From positions 1-26,265 of IMG/VR virus record IMGVR_UViG_3300025648_000075: a stretch of DNA of 26,265 nt; one strand, 5' to 3'. This document shows positions 1 to 9,014 of this stretch, in pieces; positions within the stretch are counted from its first letter, which is position 1, and each line of letters opens with the position of its first letter. A program made the translations under genes and the position numbers. The DNA is from a virus. Under the pieces are notes generated by a model, which was not told where the DNA came from, ran no database searches, and saw nothing but the letters and a program-made list of their open reading frames with translations.

Positions 1-2967
1 ATATGAATACATTTCTCCCCATTGATCAGGAGATATCACCTTTATAGATCCATAATAAGAAACAACATCAATTGGATTTAAAAACTCTGGAGTATCACAA
101 TGTCCACTTTGAGAAAGTGTAAACCTAGATGAATCAGAAATTAAACTTCCATTATTACCAATTAAAGATGGAGTGGCATTAGGAAAAGGAAGACTATCAA
201 CATATAAAGAATTTCTTGTGTCTATAGTTTTCATATAAACAGAAGATTCTCTTTGATAATTATTTACATTCCATACATCTCCTACAGATTCAACACCAGG
301 AATAAGATATTGACATATGTCAAGTTCTCTTTGTTTAATACCTAGATTATTATCTATATCAGAAGAGTAGTCATAGGTAGCTACAGAGTTAAAAGAATAA
401 GCATAGTTTTGTCTACTGATACCGTTTATATATATTTGTATATATGCTTGATATGCAGTAAACATTGCTGTTGCATTAAATCCTCCTAAGTTAGCAATAG
501 CATAACTTGAAACTAATGCAGCCAATTGAGCATCTCTAGTAAGAAGTTTATATTGTGCATTATTCTTCACTGGTACAAAATGAGCTTGTCCAGCACCATA
601 CATTACATTCTCTAACTTAAGAACAGTTCCTAATGTAGGTTGTCCAAAAGAAGTTTCAGGAGAATTAAATACCATTCTATATTTAGAATCAGCTTGAAAC
701 CCATCTAATTGAGAAGGATAACATGCAACATTCTTATCACTTTCTAAAATACTATATTTACTTGATCCACCTACACGAACAGGTATAGTAGATGAGTTTA
801 ATGTTTGAGGATCAATAGCATACACTCTAGCAACTTGTAATGTTGTTGTATTTGGATCAGTGTATTGAAAATCTGTATAATTAACAGTTCCATCAACATA
901 TGAAGTTAATACAAATGATATAGATGTAACATTAGTGATTGTTGCTGTTCCAGACAATACCACTGGATAACTAATAGAACACACTTGTGTTAAAGTGGTT
1001 GGCATATCTACAGTGATTAAAACTCCATCATTACAATCATTATATTGTATTGTGCCAGGTGTTGTTACTACTAATTTATAGGTTTGACACTGTTGATTAA
1101 ATGCATTGTTCTGTGTAAGAAGGAATGGATCTGGATCAAGGTCATTATAAGGATAGTTTGGATAGTAGTAATAAGTTGGTGAAGGATTGTTTAATGTATT
1201 ACTATCTCTTGTATACTTACCTACATTTCTTAATATACCTTTACCTATAATAGATCTATTAGTTGATCTATCTCCTCTAACTATTTTAAATCCAATAATC
1301 TGAGCTTTTTGTTCTGCTGTAAGATTAGATGCAGTGATTAATTCTGTGATTTGTTCTGGATCTATCTTAACACCAATAGGATATACAGCATCTGCTGTTT
1401 GCATTTCTACTTGATACTTATTATTAATAATAATAGGATTGGCACTTTCAAATGCAGGACTCACTAATATATCAGGAAACTTATGATGTCTTATATGTTG
1501 ACCAGCAAGATCTCCCCAAACTAATGTATCACAAGGATAAGTATCTATTGATTCCCAATATGCAAACTCACCATATTGATACGGAGTGGCATTACCAATA
1601 TTAGGACCTGTAGCATCACCTAATACAGAAGCTGTATTATATATTTGCCAATAAGGTGCACTAGTTCCATTACCAATAAAGTCAGGATTTGTACTAGGTA
1701 CATCTGGTTGGGAGAACTCATTATAGTTCTTTGCTCTACCAGGAATATGAAAACCATCTGTTTGCTTGCCATTATCTAATAGAAATACTATCTCAAAAGG
1801 ATATATCTCATCTCTAAGATAACCTCTTAAGTTAGTAGCATTGAATGGATCTGCATAATTCTCTGTAGCAGGAATTCTATAGGTTTCCCATAATAGAGTG
1901 ATCTGACTAGCAATAGACTGATAATTAATCTTATCTATAGATGTAAGATTGTCCCATATAAGTATATCTCTTGCAGTGGTTAAATCTTGTGCAATATCGT
2001 AGTATGGAAACTTTTCAAATATATCATCAAGTGTAAGAGGAATAGAAGTTACGTTCTGTCCTGTATAGGTTATTTGTTTTGTTGTATTATCAATAAAATA
2101 AGTACCTACTAATTCAACAGAGGTAATATCATTTATTGTTTTTATTACAGCTATGTTATAATATTGAAAGTATCCTGTAACATCTATATTACTGATATCC
2201 AATACAATAGACTTACTCACTGGATAATTAAAATCAGGAGTGGTTAATTGTGGATTAGCAATTGGTGTAGGATTAGTTATAGAGTAGTAAGATGTATAAG
2301 GATCTCCAAAAGCTGTACCATATTGTATTGCAAATTGGTATGTACCAGCAAGTAAATTACCACCATTAACAACACTATTTACAGAGAGTTCTGGAATAGC
2401 AAAGTTAGGTTGTACCTTTAATTTGTTGCAATCAACAACTCCTGTATCAGGAGTGTTTTCACAAATAGTTTCTCCTGGGATTGTTACCCAAGGTGGATTT
2501 TGTAAGTCTATAAATCTTCTAGGATTATATCCATCTGTCCAATAAACTTCTGTTGTACAGTTGGTAATTTTGTGTACAGCTTTGAGAATTGGATAGTTTA
2601 TATTAAAATTAAGACAAGGAGCATTAATGTATGTAACATAATTACAATCATTATTTACCATATATCCTATTTCACAATCTCCTGTTTCAGGATGTGTTAG
2701 AAAGAATACATGTTTATTTTGTTCTGGAATAAAATGCTCTCCAAGAACATGATAATTTGCAGGGAAGTTTAGACATAACTCATTACCTGGCTCATTCTGA
2801 TAGTTAACAGAAGCTGAGTCATAGTTTTCTAAAGCAGCATTTAGTGCATAAGTGAGACTACCTTTCTCTATCTGGTTCACAGATAGATCCATGTTTAATC
2901 CTTTTCTACCTAGATTAAACTCACTTCTAACATTACCTTGTTGTGATTGTTGTTCTTGTTCAGCCAT
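1..2967 (-). CDS. Very large tail protein, candidate crAss-like muzzle/distal tail protein (partial, 3' end outside window)
   Basis: This is an unbroken minus-strand frame from the ATG at 2965-2967 to the left edge, 989 codons with no stop, so the C-terminus lies outside the window. It starts MAEQEQQSQQGNVRSEFN. The segment from about residue 20 (GRKGLNMDLSVNQIEKG) resembles the opening of large phage tail proteins of the 'G-M-N-x-D ... L-x-x-G-x-Y' type, which lead into many beta-strand repeats. The rest is rich in Asn, Thr, Tyr and Gly with no transmembrane helix, as expected for an extended beta-structured virion protein. It lies last in the neck/tail block, 7 bases after the ring-like gene at 2975-4006. 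In crAss-like phages the corresponding place is held by the large muzzle or tail-tip protein. Virion role is fairly sure; the exact part is inferred from position. Confidence 0.72.
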   Translation of the reverse strand, partial: MAEQEQQSQQGNVRSEFNLGRKGLNMDLSVNQIEKGSLTYALNAALENYDSASVNYQNEPGNELCLNFPANYHVLGEHFIPEQNKHVFFLTHPETGDCEIGYMVNNDCNYVTYINAPCLNFNINYPILKAVHKITNCTTEVYWTDGYNPRRFIDLQNPPWVTIPGETICENTPDTGVVDCNKLKVQPNFAIPELSVNSVVNGGNLLAGTYQFAIQYGTAFGDPYTSYYSITNPTPIANPQLTTPDFNYPVSKSIVLDISNIDVTGYFQYYNIAVIKTINDITSVELVGTYFIDNTTKQITYTGQNVTSIPLTLDDIFEKFPYYDIAQDLTTARDILIWDNLTSIDKINYQSIASQITLLWETYRIPATENYADPFNATNLRGYLRDEIYPFEIVFLLDNGKQTDGFHIPGRAKNYNEFSQPDVPSTNPDFIGNGTSAPYWQIYNTASVLGDATGPNIGNATPYQYGEFAYWESIDTYPCDTLVWGDLAGQHIRHHKFPDILVSPAFESANPIIINNKYQVEMQTADAVYPIGVKIDPEQITELITASNLTAEQKAQIIGFKIVRGDRSTNRSIIGKGILRNVGKYTRDSNTLNNPSPTYYYYPNYPYNDLDPDPFLLTQNNAFNQQCQTYKLVVTTPGTIQYNDCNDGVLITVDMPTTLTQVCSISYPVVLSGTATITNVTSISFVLTSYVDGTVNYTDFQYTDPNTTTLQVARVYAIDPQTLNSSTIPVRVGGSSKYSILESDKNVACYPSQLDGFQADSKYRMVFNSPETSFGQPTLGTVLKLENVMYGAGQAHFVPVKNNAQYKLLTRDAQLAALVSSYAIANLGGFNATAMFTAYQAYIQIYINGISRQNYAYSFNSVATYDYSSDIDNNLGIKQRELDICQYLIPGVESVGDVWNVNNYQRESSVYMKTIDTRNSLYVDSLPFPNATPSLIGNNGSLISDSSRFTLSQSGHCDTPEFLNPIDVVSYYGSIKVISPDQWGEMYSY

Positions 2968-2974
2968 AGTTTAT

Positions 2975-4006
2975 TTATTGGGTGCCACCATAGTAAGAAT
3001 TTCCACTATATCCATATCCACCATTTACACTAGAATATCCATAATCTCCATTAGGACTAGCGTTTGGTAATTCATACATCTGATTTCTATTAAGATCATT
3101 TTTAATTCTTCTTTGTTTTTCCCAAGAAGTTTGTTTCTTAATTTCAATATCAGCCATTATGAATGCTTCATCATGTAGTCCTTTATAATATCCTAACTTC
3201 TGTTGTATCTGAACAAATGTCTCATCATTAATCTGATTTGATAATGTTTCAAACATTTTCCATTTAATGAATGCTTCCACAAACTCTCTAACACGATAGT
3301 TATCAGGAACTAATTGATTACCAATTTGATCATATTCTGTTACATAGAACACAAGATGCACTATGCCAGATCTAAAGTTTGTAACAAATTTATTATCTCT
3401 AATGTCAAATGAATCATAGCTAGCAGCTCCTGGAGTGAACTCACGTAATGGAGGAGCATAGTTTACAAATTCCCAAGCATCAGTATATTGTACATCACAA
3501 TTCTTTTTTACAGATATATTACCTGGCTTAAGTAAGTATTGTTGTTGATAAGATCTAGGAATGGTACCATTTGTTTTATATACAGCTTGTACAAGCTCAG
3601 GCATACATCTTCCATCACAACCAGGAGTTTGACAATTAGGATTACCAGAAACACAAGGAGCTCCAGCAATTGTTATAGGACTCACCTGTATAGTTGTTCT
3701 ATCAACAGCTTGTGTGTATAGTGAATTAGCTGATTGATAAGGGTAATTAGGAATCTCTGCACACATCCAAGCTTCTCTTACAGCAATAAAATTGTCTGGA
3801 AGTCTAGCTTGAAAATCTTCAATGTATAAAGGTTGTTCTTGTATAACATAAGATGACTTGCCCAACTTTCTAAGACATTTGTCTAAGTAGGTTGGAAACA
3901 ATAGATCATCTATTGCTCCTGTATCAAAATAACTTTTTAATTCTTCCCTAACTGTTGAATAAATTGGTTCAGGGGAGACAAAGTTGTACTTGTAATAATA
4001 TGACAT
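2975..4006 (-). CDS. Ring-like neck/tail adaptor protein (343 aa)
   Basis: The N-terminal part (residues 18-85) has the pattern of head-to-tail adaptor proteins. A helix around SYFDTGAIDDLLFPTYLDKCLRK (26-48) precedes the block QARLPDNFIAVREAWMC (66-82), where 'LP-D-F-x-x-V' is typical of P22 gp4-like/ring proteins. Residues 118-134 hold four closely spaced cysteines (C118, C125, C130, C134), which could bind a metal. The C-terminus is helical and then Gly/Tyr/Asn-rich and flexible. It sits between the IHF-like gene and the giant tail gene, 6-7 bases from each, as a ring protein does in crAss-like phages. The ring assignment rests on sequence pattern and position. Confidence 0.65.
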   Translation of the reverse strand: MSYYYKYNFVSPEPIYSTVREELKSYFDTGAIDDLLFPTYLDKCLRKLGKSSYVIQEQPLYIEDFQARLPDNFIAVREAWMCAEIPNYPYQSANSLYTQAVDRTTIQVSPITIAGAPCVSGNPNCQTPGCDGRCMPELVQAVYKTNGTIPRSYQQQYLLKPGNISVKKNCDVQYTDAWEFVNYAPPLREFTPGAASYDSFDIRDNKFVTNFRSGIVHLVFYVTEYDQIGNQLVPDNYRVREFVEAFIKWKMFETLSNQINDETFVQIQQKLGYYKGLHDEAFIMADIEIKKQTSWEKQRRIKNDLNRNQMYELPNASPNGDYGYSSVNGGYGYSGNSYYGGTQ

Positions 4007-4012
4007 ATTATT

Positions 4013-4489
4013 TTATTTTATCCACTCACAATAAATATGTTGATATTTATCATCAGCGTTTATGTAATGAGATAGTAATCTTGATGTAACTCTAGAGGGT
4101 TTAAAATACCAAAGGTCCACATTCTTTAATCTAGCTGACTCTTTAAACCATACCCATCCGAAGAAATATCCTTCTGTATGATAATTAAAATTATATATGC
4201 GTTTTCCTTTCTCTTTGCTTCTTTTCCAATCTACAGGAAGATTAATATATTCCTTACCATTGATATCTTTAAGCTTCTTTCTTTTCTTCTTATTTATAGA
4301 GAAGTCTCCAAAACCAAATGGAAGCTTACACTTTTCACCAGTCTCCAGTATGTAGATTTTAAACTGTTCGTTAAATAGATAGATGATGTTTCTCCACTCA
4401 TTAAATGTTAATTTTAAAGTGGGATTCTTTTTACAAAAGTCATTATAGTTTTCTTTACTTGAGCTTCTCCAATCTATTTTTGTACGCAT
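4013..4489 (-). CDS. IHF/HU-like small basic protein of the tail module (158 aa)
   Basis: This is a lysine-rich protein. Residues 30-70 read as an amphipathic helix (EWRNIIYLFNEQFKIYILE) followed by G-E-K-C-K-LPFGFGDFSINKKKRKK (51-72). That matches the 'helix, then L-x-GFG-x-F-x-V-x-x-R/K-x-x-x-R/K' pattern of HU/IHF-type DNA-binding proteins. The remaining 90 residues (a YHTEGYFFGWVWFK block around 103-116, then a basic helix) are not part of a standard HU. Its start codon shares its last base with the stop of the upstream gene at 4489, so the two are probably translationally coupled. crAss-like phages are known to carry an IHF-like gene between neck protein genes, and the context matches. 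Function beyond likely DNA binding is unknown; it could be packaged with the genome. Confidence 0.55.
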   Translation of the reverse strand: MRTKIDWRSSSKENYNDFCKKNPTLKLTFNEWRNIIYLFNEQFKIYILETGEKCKLPFGFGDFSINKKKRKKLKDINGKEYINLPVDWKRSKEKGKRIYNFNYHTEGYFFGWVWFKESARLKNVDLWYFKPSRVTSRLLSHYINADDKYQHIYCEWIK

Positions 4490-5220
4490 TAATTTGTTGG
4501 TTTTGCATTAGGTGCTTGACCATCTACATTATCTGAAGTCATATCTGATTTAATGTTAAAATATGTACTTAGTAATCTCTGAGAGGTAAGATCTAATACT
4601 TGTTTTTCTAAATATCCAGGACATCCATATTCTTTATCTAAAGGATTTACACACAACTCATCTGTTGTATAGCTTCCACATCCACAACCAATCGTTGGAT
4701 ACATAATCTCATTAGGAACATCTTCTTCAAAGAATGCAGAGAATCGTATAGCTTTTAGTAAAGGATTGTTTACATAAACATATCCTCCATTAGCTATCCA
4801 ATAGTATTGTTCATTTTTTATTATAGGAAGCTTTAATAAGTTTAAATATCTATTGATAGTAACCTCTTTAAACTTCCTTCCTTGACCACCCATTGCATTT
4901 ATTGAATAAACACCTTGGATGAGATATTGATAGTTTCCTTCACTCATGCGAGGAAGCTTATACTTACTTCTAGCAACTTGACAAGGATCTGTATATCCAC
5001 AGCATTCAGAAATAGGAACTTCTATCATCTCTAAACAAGGGATGGTAGTAAATAATGTATCAGTAGCCCAAAGCTTTCTGAGATTAGTTTCTCTCTTTAT
5101 TAATAACTGTGTATTGTTTTTAATCTCAGAAGCTATCGCTCTGTTGGTTATTAGACCATCAGAGGATAGCAATTTGTGAGTTGACCTCACATCTGAAACT
5201 AATTTACGTAATGTTGCCAT
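4489..5220 (-). CDS. Connector/ring-like virion protein (243 aa)
   Basis: The N-terminus (residues 1-60) is helical. It is followed by a Cys-rich stretch (C62, C73, C74, C80) and a second Cys cluster (a GCGCGS motif near residue 178 and two more cysteines after it). The C-terminal helix carries L-E-K-Q-V-LDLTSQRLL. The unrelated-looking 243-residue protein at 11227-11958 has a near-identical end (LEDELLDLTVQNLAMY), which suggests a shared adaptor-type C-terminal helix. The gene overlaps the stop of the phosphoesterase gene by one base at 5220 and its own stop shares base 4489 with the next start, so the three are coupled. Placement between the phosphoesterase and the IHF-like gene, next to ring-like genes, supports a neck role. 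I do not recognise a named family with certainty. Confidence 0.55.
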   Translation of the reverse strand: MATLRKLVSDVRSTHKLLSSDGLITNRAIASEIKNNTQLLIKRETNLRKLWATDTLFTTIPCLEMIEVPISECCGYTDPCQVARSKYKLPRMSEGNYQYLIQGVYSINAMGGQGRKFKEVTINRYLNLLKLPIIKNEQYYWIANGGYVYVNNPLLKAIRFSAFFEEDVPNEIMYPTIGCGCGSYTTDELCVNPLDKEYGCPGYLEKQVLDLTSQRLLSTYFNIKSDMTSDNVDGQAPNAKPTN

Positions 5221-6470
5221 TATAAGTATTGTTTAAATATATTTGTCATTCCTGACACTTCTTCTATTAAGAATCCTGTCACTTCAGCTTTAGACATTGT
5301 GTGACCATTTTTATCATCCCAAAGACTCTTAGCATTAGAGAATGCTGGAATTTGATAAAATTTAATACCATTGAAGTCATGACTCACTTCATGATGCTTA
5401 TCTCCTGTGAAGATATAAAAGTTCTGGTGGAAAGACCAACCATCTTTAAACTCCATTGGAAATAAAGCTGCTAACTTAGCAGGCTTGATAGCATCTCCAT
5501 GATTGAACATTAATGCTGAGTTACCATATGTTACATACTTTCTATACTTAGGACTAATGTCAAACGTAAGTCTATTTGTATTTCTGAAATAAGCCTGTAA
5601 CCATGTAATCATATGCCATCCTACAAACTCATCATGATTACCTGCTACATACACTACATTCACATTTTGAGCATACTGTAATAACATTGTAATTACGAAT
5701 ATCTCATGTTCACATATAAACTGAAAAGAATCCTGATATGTATGTGTGTTTGTTTGAGGAGTTCCTTTTGTTGTAGTTCCTGTGAACTCACTATTAAACT
5801 CATCAGATCCAATGATGTATGTAATTTGATCTAGGTTATTTGAAAGTTGTGCTTGGTTAGCAATTACTTCTAACTTATATACAATCTCACCTAATCTTTT
5901 AGAAATGTCATTATTACCATCAATGTCATATTTATTTAGATGAGCATCTTGTTTATTGATAACTAACATTGCAGGGCATTTACCTCCAGAGAACTTAGGA
6001 CTCATGATCTCCTGACTAATAGGCTCATATGAACTTAAAAAGTCTACAAACGAATCTTGAAAAACTTGTTCTGTAGACTTCTTACCTAACCATGCTTTAA
6101 CTTGCCAATGTGGCTGTCCAGAGTTTCCCCAGAAGTTCTGTACGTATTTAGTTACTTCCCACTTCTCTGTATCTATATTACATTTTTCAATTAGATCTTC
6201 TAAACTCTTAATCTCTTCTTTAACATTAGCTACCACTTCACCTGTTCCTTTAACCACATCTTCTGTAAACTTAACTACTAGGTCTTCTAAATCACTTATG
6301 TAGTTTCCTATCTCTGCATCATCTTCCGCTTGTTCTTTTGTCTTCATACCACTCAGTAACTCATCTATCTCATTTTCTGTGATTCCAAGCTTTTCAGCAT
6401 AGAATTTCTTTGATTTTTTCCAGTGTAACATTTGTTGAAGCTGCTGAAGAAGTGATTGGTTTTCAGACAT
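5220..6470 (-). CDS. Calcineurin-type metallophosphoesterase with N-terminal HTH-like segment (416 aa)
   Basis: The catalytic half (residues 165-385) carries the binuclear-metal motifs of metallophosphoesterases in order: D175-x-H177 (NKQDAHLNK), D223 in IIGSDEFN, GNHDE at 277-281, HGD at 324-326 and GDKHHE at 356-361. Residues 15-45 (KKSKKFYAEKLGITENEIDELL) look like a helix-turn-helix, followed by a Glu-rich helical linker (50-105). The enzyme would hydrolyse phosphodiester or phosphomonoester bonds; substrate is not evident. It is the first gene after a terminator/promoter break and leads the neck-protein block, so it is expressed with structural genes. It could be a late nuclease or repair enzyme, or a virion component. 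Fold and activity class are well supported, biological role is not. Confidence 0.88.
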   Translation of the reverse strand: MSENQSLLQQLQQMLHWKKSKKFYAEKLGITENEIDELLSGMKTKEQAEDDAEIGNYISDLEDLVVKFTEDVVKGTGEVVANVKEEIKSLEDLIEKCNIDTEKWEVTKYVQNFWGNSGQPHWQVKAWLGKKSTEQVFQDSFVDFLSSYEPISQEIMSPKFSGGKCPAMLVINKQDAHLNKYDIDGNNDISKRLGEIVYKLEVIANQAQLSNNLDQITYIIGSDEFNSEFTGTTTKGTPQTNTHTYQDSFQFICEHEIFVITMLLQYAQNVNVVYVAGNHDEFVGWHMITWLQAYFRNTNRLTFDISPKYRKYVTYGNSALMFNHGDAIKPAKLAALFPMEFKDGWSFHQNFYIFTGDKHHEVSHDFNGIKFYQIPAFSNAKSLWDDKNGHTMSKAEVTGFLIEEVSGMTNIFKQYL

Positions 6471-6498
6471 ATATGTTTTTTTTTGGTTAAAATTACTG

Positions 6499-6530
6499 TA
6501 AAGATATACTATTATTAGGTAATTACCAAA
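6499..6530 (-). promoter_or_regulatory. Bacteroidota-type promoter for the phosphoesterase-neck-tail block
   Basis: Read on the minus strand: TTTG (6527-6530), 20 bases, then TATCTTTA (6499-6506), against the Bacteroidota consensus TTTG / TAnnTTTG (11 of 12 defined positions). It is 29 bases upstream of the ATG at 6470, downstream of a terminator, in an AT-rich gap of 180 bases. Confidence 0.7.
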
Positions 6531-6583
6531 TTTAATTAACTGATTAGGTTAAACTATATAATCAAATTAATTAGAAATTAAAT

Positions 6584-6612
6584 AAAAACTCCCAGCCTAG
6601 AAAGGCCAGGAG
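6584..6612 (-). terminator. Rho-independent terminator after the fibre-type genes
   Basis: On the minus strand a 10-bp stem (6603-6612 with 6589-6598, two G-U pairs, 4-base loop) is followed directly by TTTTTATTT. It lies about 40 bases past the stop of the gene at 6651 and just before the next promoter. A second small hairpin (CCTGT 6618-6622 / ACAGG 6633-6637) is followed by six T on the plus strand, so the site may act in both directions. Confidence 0.8.
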
Positions 6613-6650
6613 AACTTCCTGTAAACCAACAAACAGGGTTTTTTAATATA

Positions 6651-7169
6651 TTAACATGCTCCTAGCACTGTAACTACACCCACTGAACTGATATGACCGT
6701 AGTTTACATTTTGCCAGTATACAAATCCTGTACCATCAAATAAGGTTCTATCAGCATTATATAGAACATCCCCATCAACTAAATATGTATAATTATAAGA
6801 ATATACTACAGTTGTTTGTGGTTGACTACATGCATCTGGACCGCTTACATTTGAAGGAGCTATATAGAATGAATTAGAAGGAGGTCCTACTGTAGTGGTT
6901 GTTGTAGTTGTGCTACTACTTGTACTAGTTGTAGTTGTAGTGGGAGCACCTACAATAGGCATATAAAGATCTCTAACACAAGTTCCTGTAGACATTGCAA
7001 GGATGGTTGTACTACCATCTGGAACCACTGTAGAAGTGTAACCAGCAAGTAAGGCTGTTCTAGATATTCCTGTAGCAAAAGGAGTTGTATACCCATCTGC
7101 ATCTGAATAAAGATTAAATGGTCCTACATCTGTTCCTGCTAGTGTGAAAGTTATTGTTACTGTGTACAT
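6651..7169 (-). CDS. Tail-associated protein with Thr/Ser linker (172 aa)
   Basis: This is a two-domain protein. Residues 1-75 form a small beta-rich domain (T-F-x-L-A-G-T-D-V-GPFNLYSDADGYTTPF, ending in a TGTC). I recognise that pattern as recurring in tail-linked proteins of Bacteroidota phages. Residues 77-95 are nearly pure Thr/Ser, and residues 96-172 form a second beta-rich domain beginning GPPSNSFYIAP. There is no signal peptide or membrane segment. It is the last gene of the fibre block before the terminator at 6584-6612. Likely an accessory tail or receptor-contact protein. The linker is encoded by ACN/TCN triplets like those of its neighbours. Function is inferred from architecture and neighbours only. 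Confidence 0.55.
   Translation of the reverse strand: MYTVTITFTLAGTDVGPFNLYSDADGYTTPFATGISRTALLAGYTSTVVPDGSTTILAMSTGTCVRDLYMPIVGAPTTTTTSTSSSTTTTTTTVGPPSNSFYIAPSNVSGPDACSQPQTTVVYSYNYTYLVDGDVLYNADRTLFDGTGFVYWQNVNYGHISSVGVVTVLGAC
6891..6942 (-). repeat. Thr/Ser-coding triplet repeat in the 172-aa tail protein
   Basis: An imperfect ACN/TCN (minus strand) triplet tract encoding an inter-domain linker of about 17 Thr/Ser residues. It is similar in sequence to tracts at 7481-7609 and 10052-10111. Confidence 0.8.
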
Positions 7170-7188
7170 ATATTAAATGTTAAAAAGA

Positions 7189-7884
7189 TTAAGGGGTACA
7201 GTTACTAGTTACAGATCTTGCTGTTATATTAGAATGATTATAAGTATCTCTTAAAGCATTCCACCAAGTACCATTTGGTTCATTTTCGTATGTAAATGAA
7301 TTACTTCCAGGTGATACACTCTGCCAAGATGTTGCAGCAAGTGCAGCAGCTTCTGAAGAATAATATCCTATTGTTATATCAAAATCACCGCTACCTCCAG
7401 CAAGTGATGTTGCTAACCAATTATTTTCTGTTCCATTACAAGATGCAGCAATTGAAAAACTAACTGGAACTACAGCATGAGTTGTTGTTGTTGTTGTAGT
7501 TGGTGTTGCAGTGGTTGTTGTACTAGTTGTACTAGTGGTACTTGTTGTACTTGTAGTAGTGGTAGATGATGTGGATGATGTAGAAGAGGTAGTAGTTGTA
7601 GTTGATGTACAGTTACTAACTAATGTACAAAACTCTGCACTCAGTGATGGACTAGCTGCAATTGCAGCTAATATAGTTGCTGGGTTAAGGGCATTATCTA
7701 TTTTTTGAAAAGCTAATGTAGCACAATCACCAGTTTTAATTCCTGTATAAGGAAGATTAGTACCTGTATATATTACATCATTTGTACTATATACAAAAGA
7801 TGCACAGCCAGGACCTCCTGGAGGTAATACTAAATATTTACCATAGCATGGATCTCCAGGTTGACAAGGAAGAGGTATGTTCAT
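7189..7884 (-). CDS. Fibre-type tail protein with long Thr/Ser linker (231 aa)
   Basis: The N-terminal domain (residues 1-95) is Cys-containing and includes the pattern VIYTGTNLPYTGIKTGD followed by a 'L-x-F-Q-K-I-D' helix. I associate this with the attachment end of tail-fibre proteins in Bacteroidota phages. A run of about 45 Thr/Ser with few other residues follows (near 93-138), then a compact beta-rich C-terminal domain (143-231) starting PVSFSIAASC and ending in NCTP. It lies one base after the collar-fibre gene and 19 bases before the 172-aa gene, so the three form a fibre cassette. Probably a surface-exposed tail protein; the C-terminal domain is the likely variable, binding part. Confidence 0.58.
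   Translation of the reverse strand: MNIPLPCQPGDPCYGKYLVLPPGGPGCASFVYSTNDVIYTGTNLPYTGIKTGDCATLAFQKIDNALNPATILAAIAASPSLSAEFCTLVSNCTSTTTTTSSTSSTSSTTTTSTTSTTSTTSTTTTATPTTTTTTTHAVVPVSFSIAASCNGTENNWLATSLAGGSGDFDITIGYYSSEAAALAATSWQSVSPGSNSFTYENEPNGTWWNALRDTYNHSNITARSVTSNCTP
7481..7609 (-). repeat. Long Thr/Ser-coding triplet repeat in the 231-aa tail protein
   Basis: About 129 bases of imperfect ACN/TCN/AGT triplets (read on the minus strand), the longest of three such tracts. Because the unit is three bases, slippage would change linker length without breaking the frame. Confidence 0.85.
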
Positions 7885-7885
7885 A

Positions 7886-9007
7886 TTAAGAAGGTATATA
7901 CATTATATAATAAGTGGCAAGTACAGGTTGGATGTTATTATGAGATCCACCTCCGCCTGTATTAGAGTTTGTTACACTAACTGATGTAGTCACTGAATTA
8001 GTTAAACCTACATTAGCAACACCAGTTCCAGAAGTTAAACGATATGAACCATTTCCACCATCAGAATGATCGTACCAAATAGGATGACTAGCATCTATAT
8101 TTACTCCTGTATCACCTCCTAAATTAGTTGATGTAAGATGTGAGTGAGGAGTTTCTCCTACAGTTGTAGTGTGTGTATGTGAAGGTATTTGCGAAGTGGC
8201 TAATGTCACTGAATTAGCACCTTCTGTTCCTAAGAAAGTATAATTAGGGTTACCAGCATATATAGGATCCACTGCAGGATTTAAAGGTCCACCAGGAACA
8301 TTATAAATAGCCCCAACTCCCACTCTACCTCTTTTATCTGGAGTACCATTTTCACCATTACACAAGTACACTTTATTCCATCCTCGTGAAGAAAGACCTG
8401 CACCTGTACCATCAAAGTTACTTAATGGTCCATAATATTCAACCACTGTATAAGGAACCATCTTTGTATATTGTTGAGTTCCTGCATTTATACTATTTAA
8501 ATAAGATTGTATTAAGCCATTTAAATCAGCAATCTTTACATAGTTAGTATTTACATCAAGAGTGAGTGCTGTAAGATTTGTAACAGTGGTACAAAGCTGT
8601 GTAATAATAGCTTGTACAACATCATGTGTATTTGATGAAGAAGTTACACCACTTAAACATCCCACTGTATAGGGTGCATTTAGTGTAGCTATCTGACTAT
8701 TGATAGTATCAACTTCACCTTGTAAATTACAAGCAGCTCTTACCAAAGCTGTTAATACATCAAGAAGAGTAGGAGTTCCTCCTGGTAAATATTGAGTGAC
8801 AAGACTACAATAATATGAAGGGTTGATTGTGATATCAATACCTGTTCCATCTAAAAATGAAACTACTTTCTCAATAAGTGTATTCTCAATACACAAGAGA
8901 TTAGTTGGTATAGTGATACCTAATGCAGGTACAGCTGCTCCTGTATAATTAACACATTTATCTGATACACTCTCAGTGCAGCCATTATAACAATTATCAC
9001 AAGACAT
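7886..9007 (-). CDS. Tail collar-type fibre protein, candidate receptor-binding protein (373 aa)
   Basis: The C-terminal third matches phage tail-collar/short-fibre tips. The block GWNKVYLCNGENGTPDKRGR begins at residue 209. IPSHTH follows at 274-279, HSH at 288-290, a Gly-rich GGGGSHNN near 352-358 and PVLATYYIMYI at 361-371. The paired His-x-His motifs are of the kind that hold metal ions along the trimer axis in T4-type fibre tips. The N-terminal half (1-190) is Cys-rich at the start and then mostly helical with repeated T-L-N/T segments, suited to a trimeric shaft. It opens the fibre cassette. Likely the adsorption protein or part of it; receptor unknown. Confidence 0.8.
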   Translation of the reverse strand: MSCDNCYNGCTESVSDKCVNYTGAAVPALGITIPTNLLCIENTLIEKVVSFLDGTGIDITINPSYYCSLVTQYLPGGTPTLLDVLTALVRAACNLQGEVDTINSQIATLNAPYTVGCLSGVTSSSNTHDVVQAIITQLCTTVTNLTALTLDVNTNYVKIADLNGLIQSYLNSINAGTQQYTKMVPYTVVEYYGPLSNFDGTGAGLSSRGWNKVYLCNGENGTPDKRGRVGVGAIYNVPGGPLNPAVDPIYAGNPNYTFLGTEGANSVTLATSQIPSHTHTTTVGETPHSHLTSTNLGGDTGVNIDASHPIWYDHSDGGNGSYRLTSGTGVANVGLTNSVTTSVSVTNSNTGGGGSHNNIQPVLATYYIMYIPS

Positions 9008-9014
9008 TTTAAAA

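Noticed and set aside
7511-7708. Plus-strand frame of Val-rich sequence opposite the Thr/Ser tract
   Set aside because: It is the antisense shadow of the ACN repeat and has no independent support.
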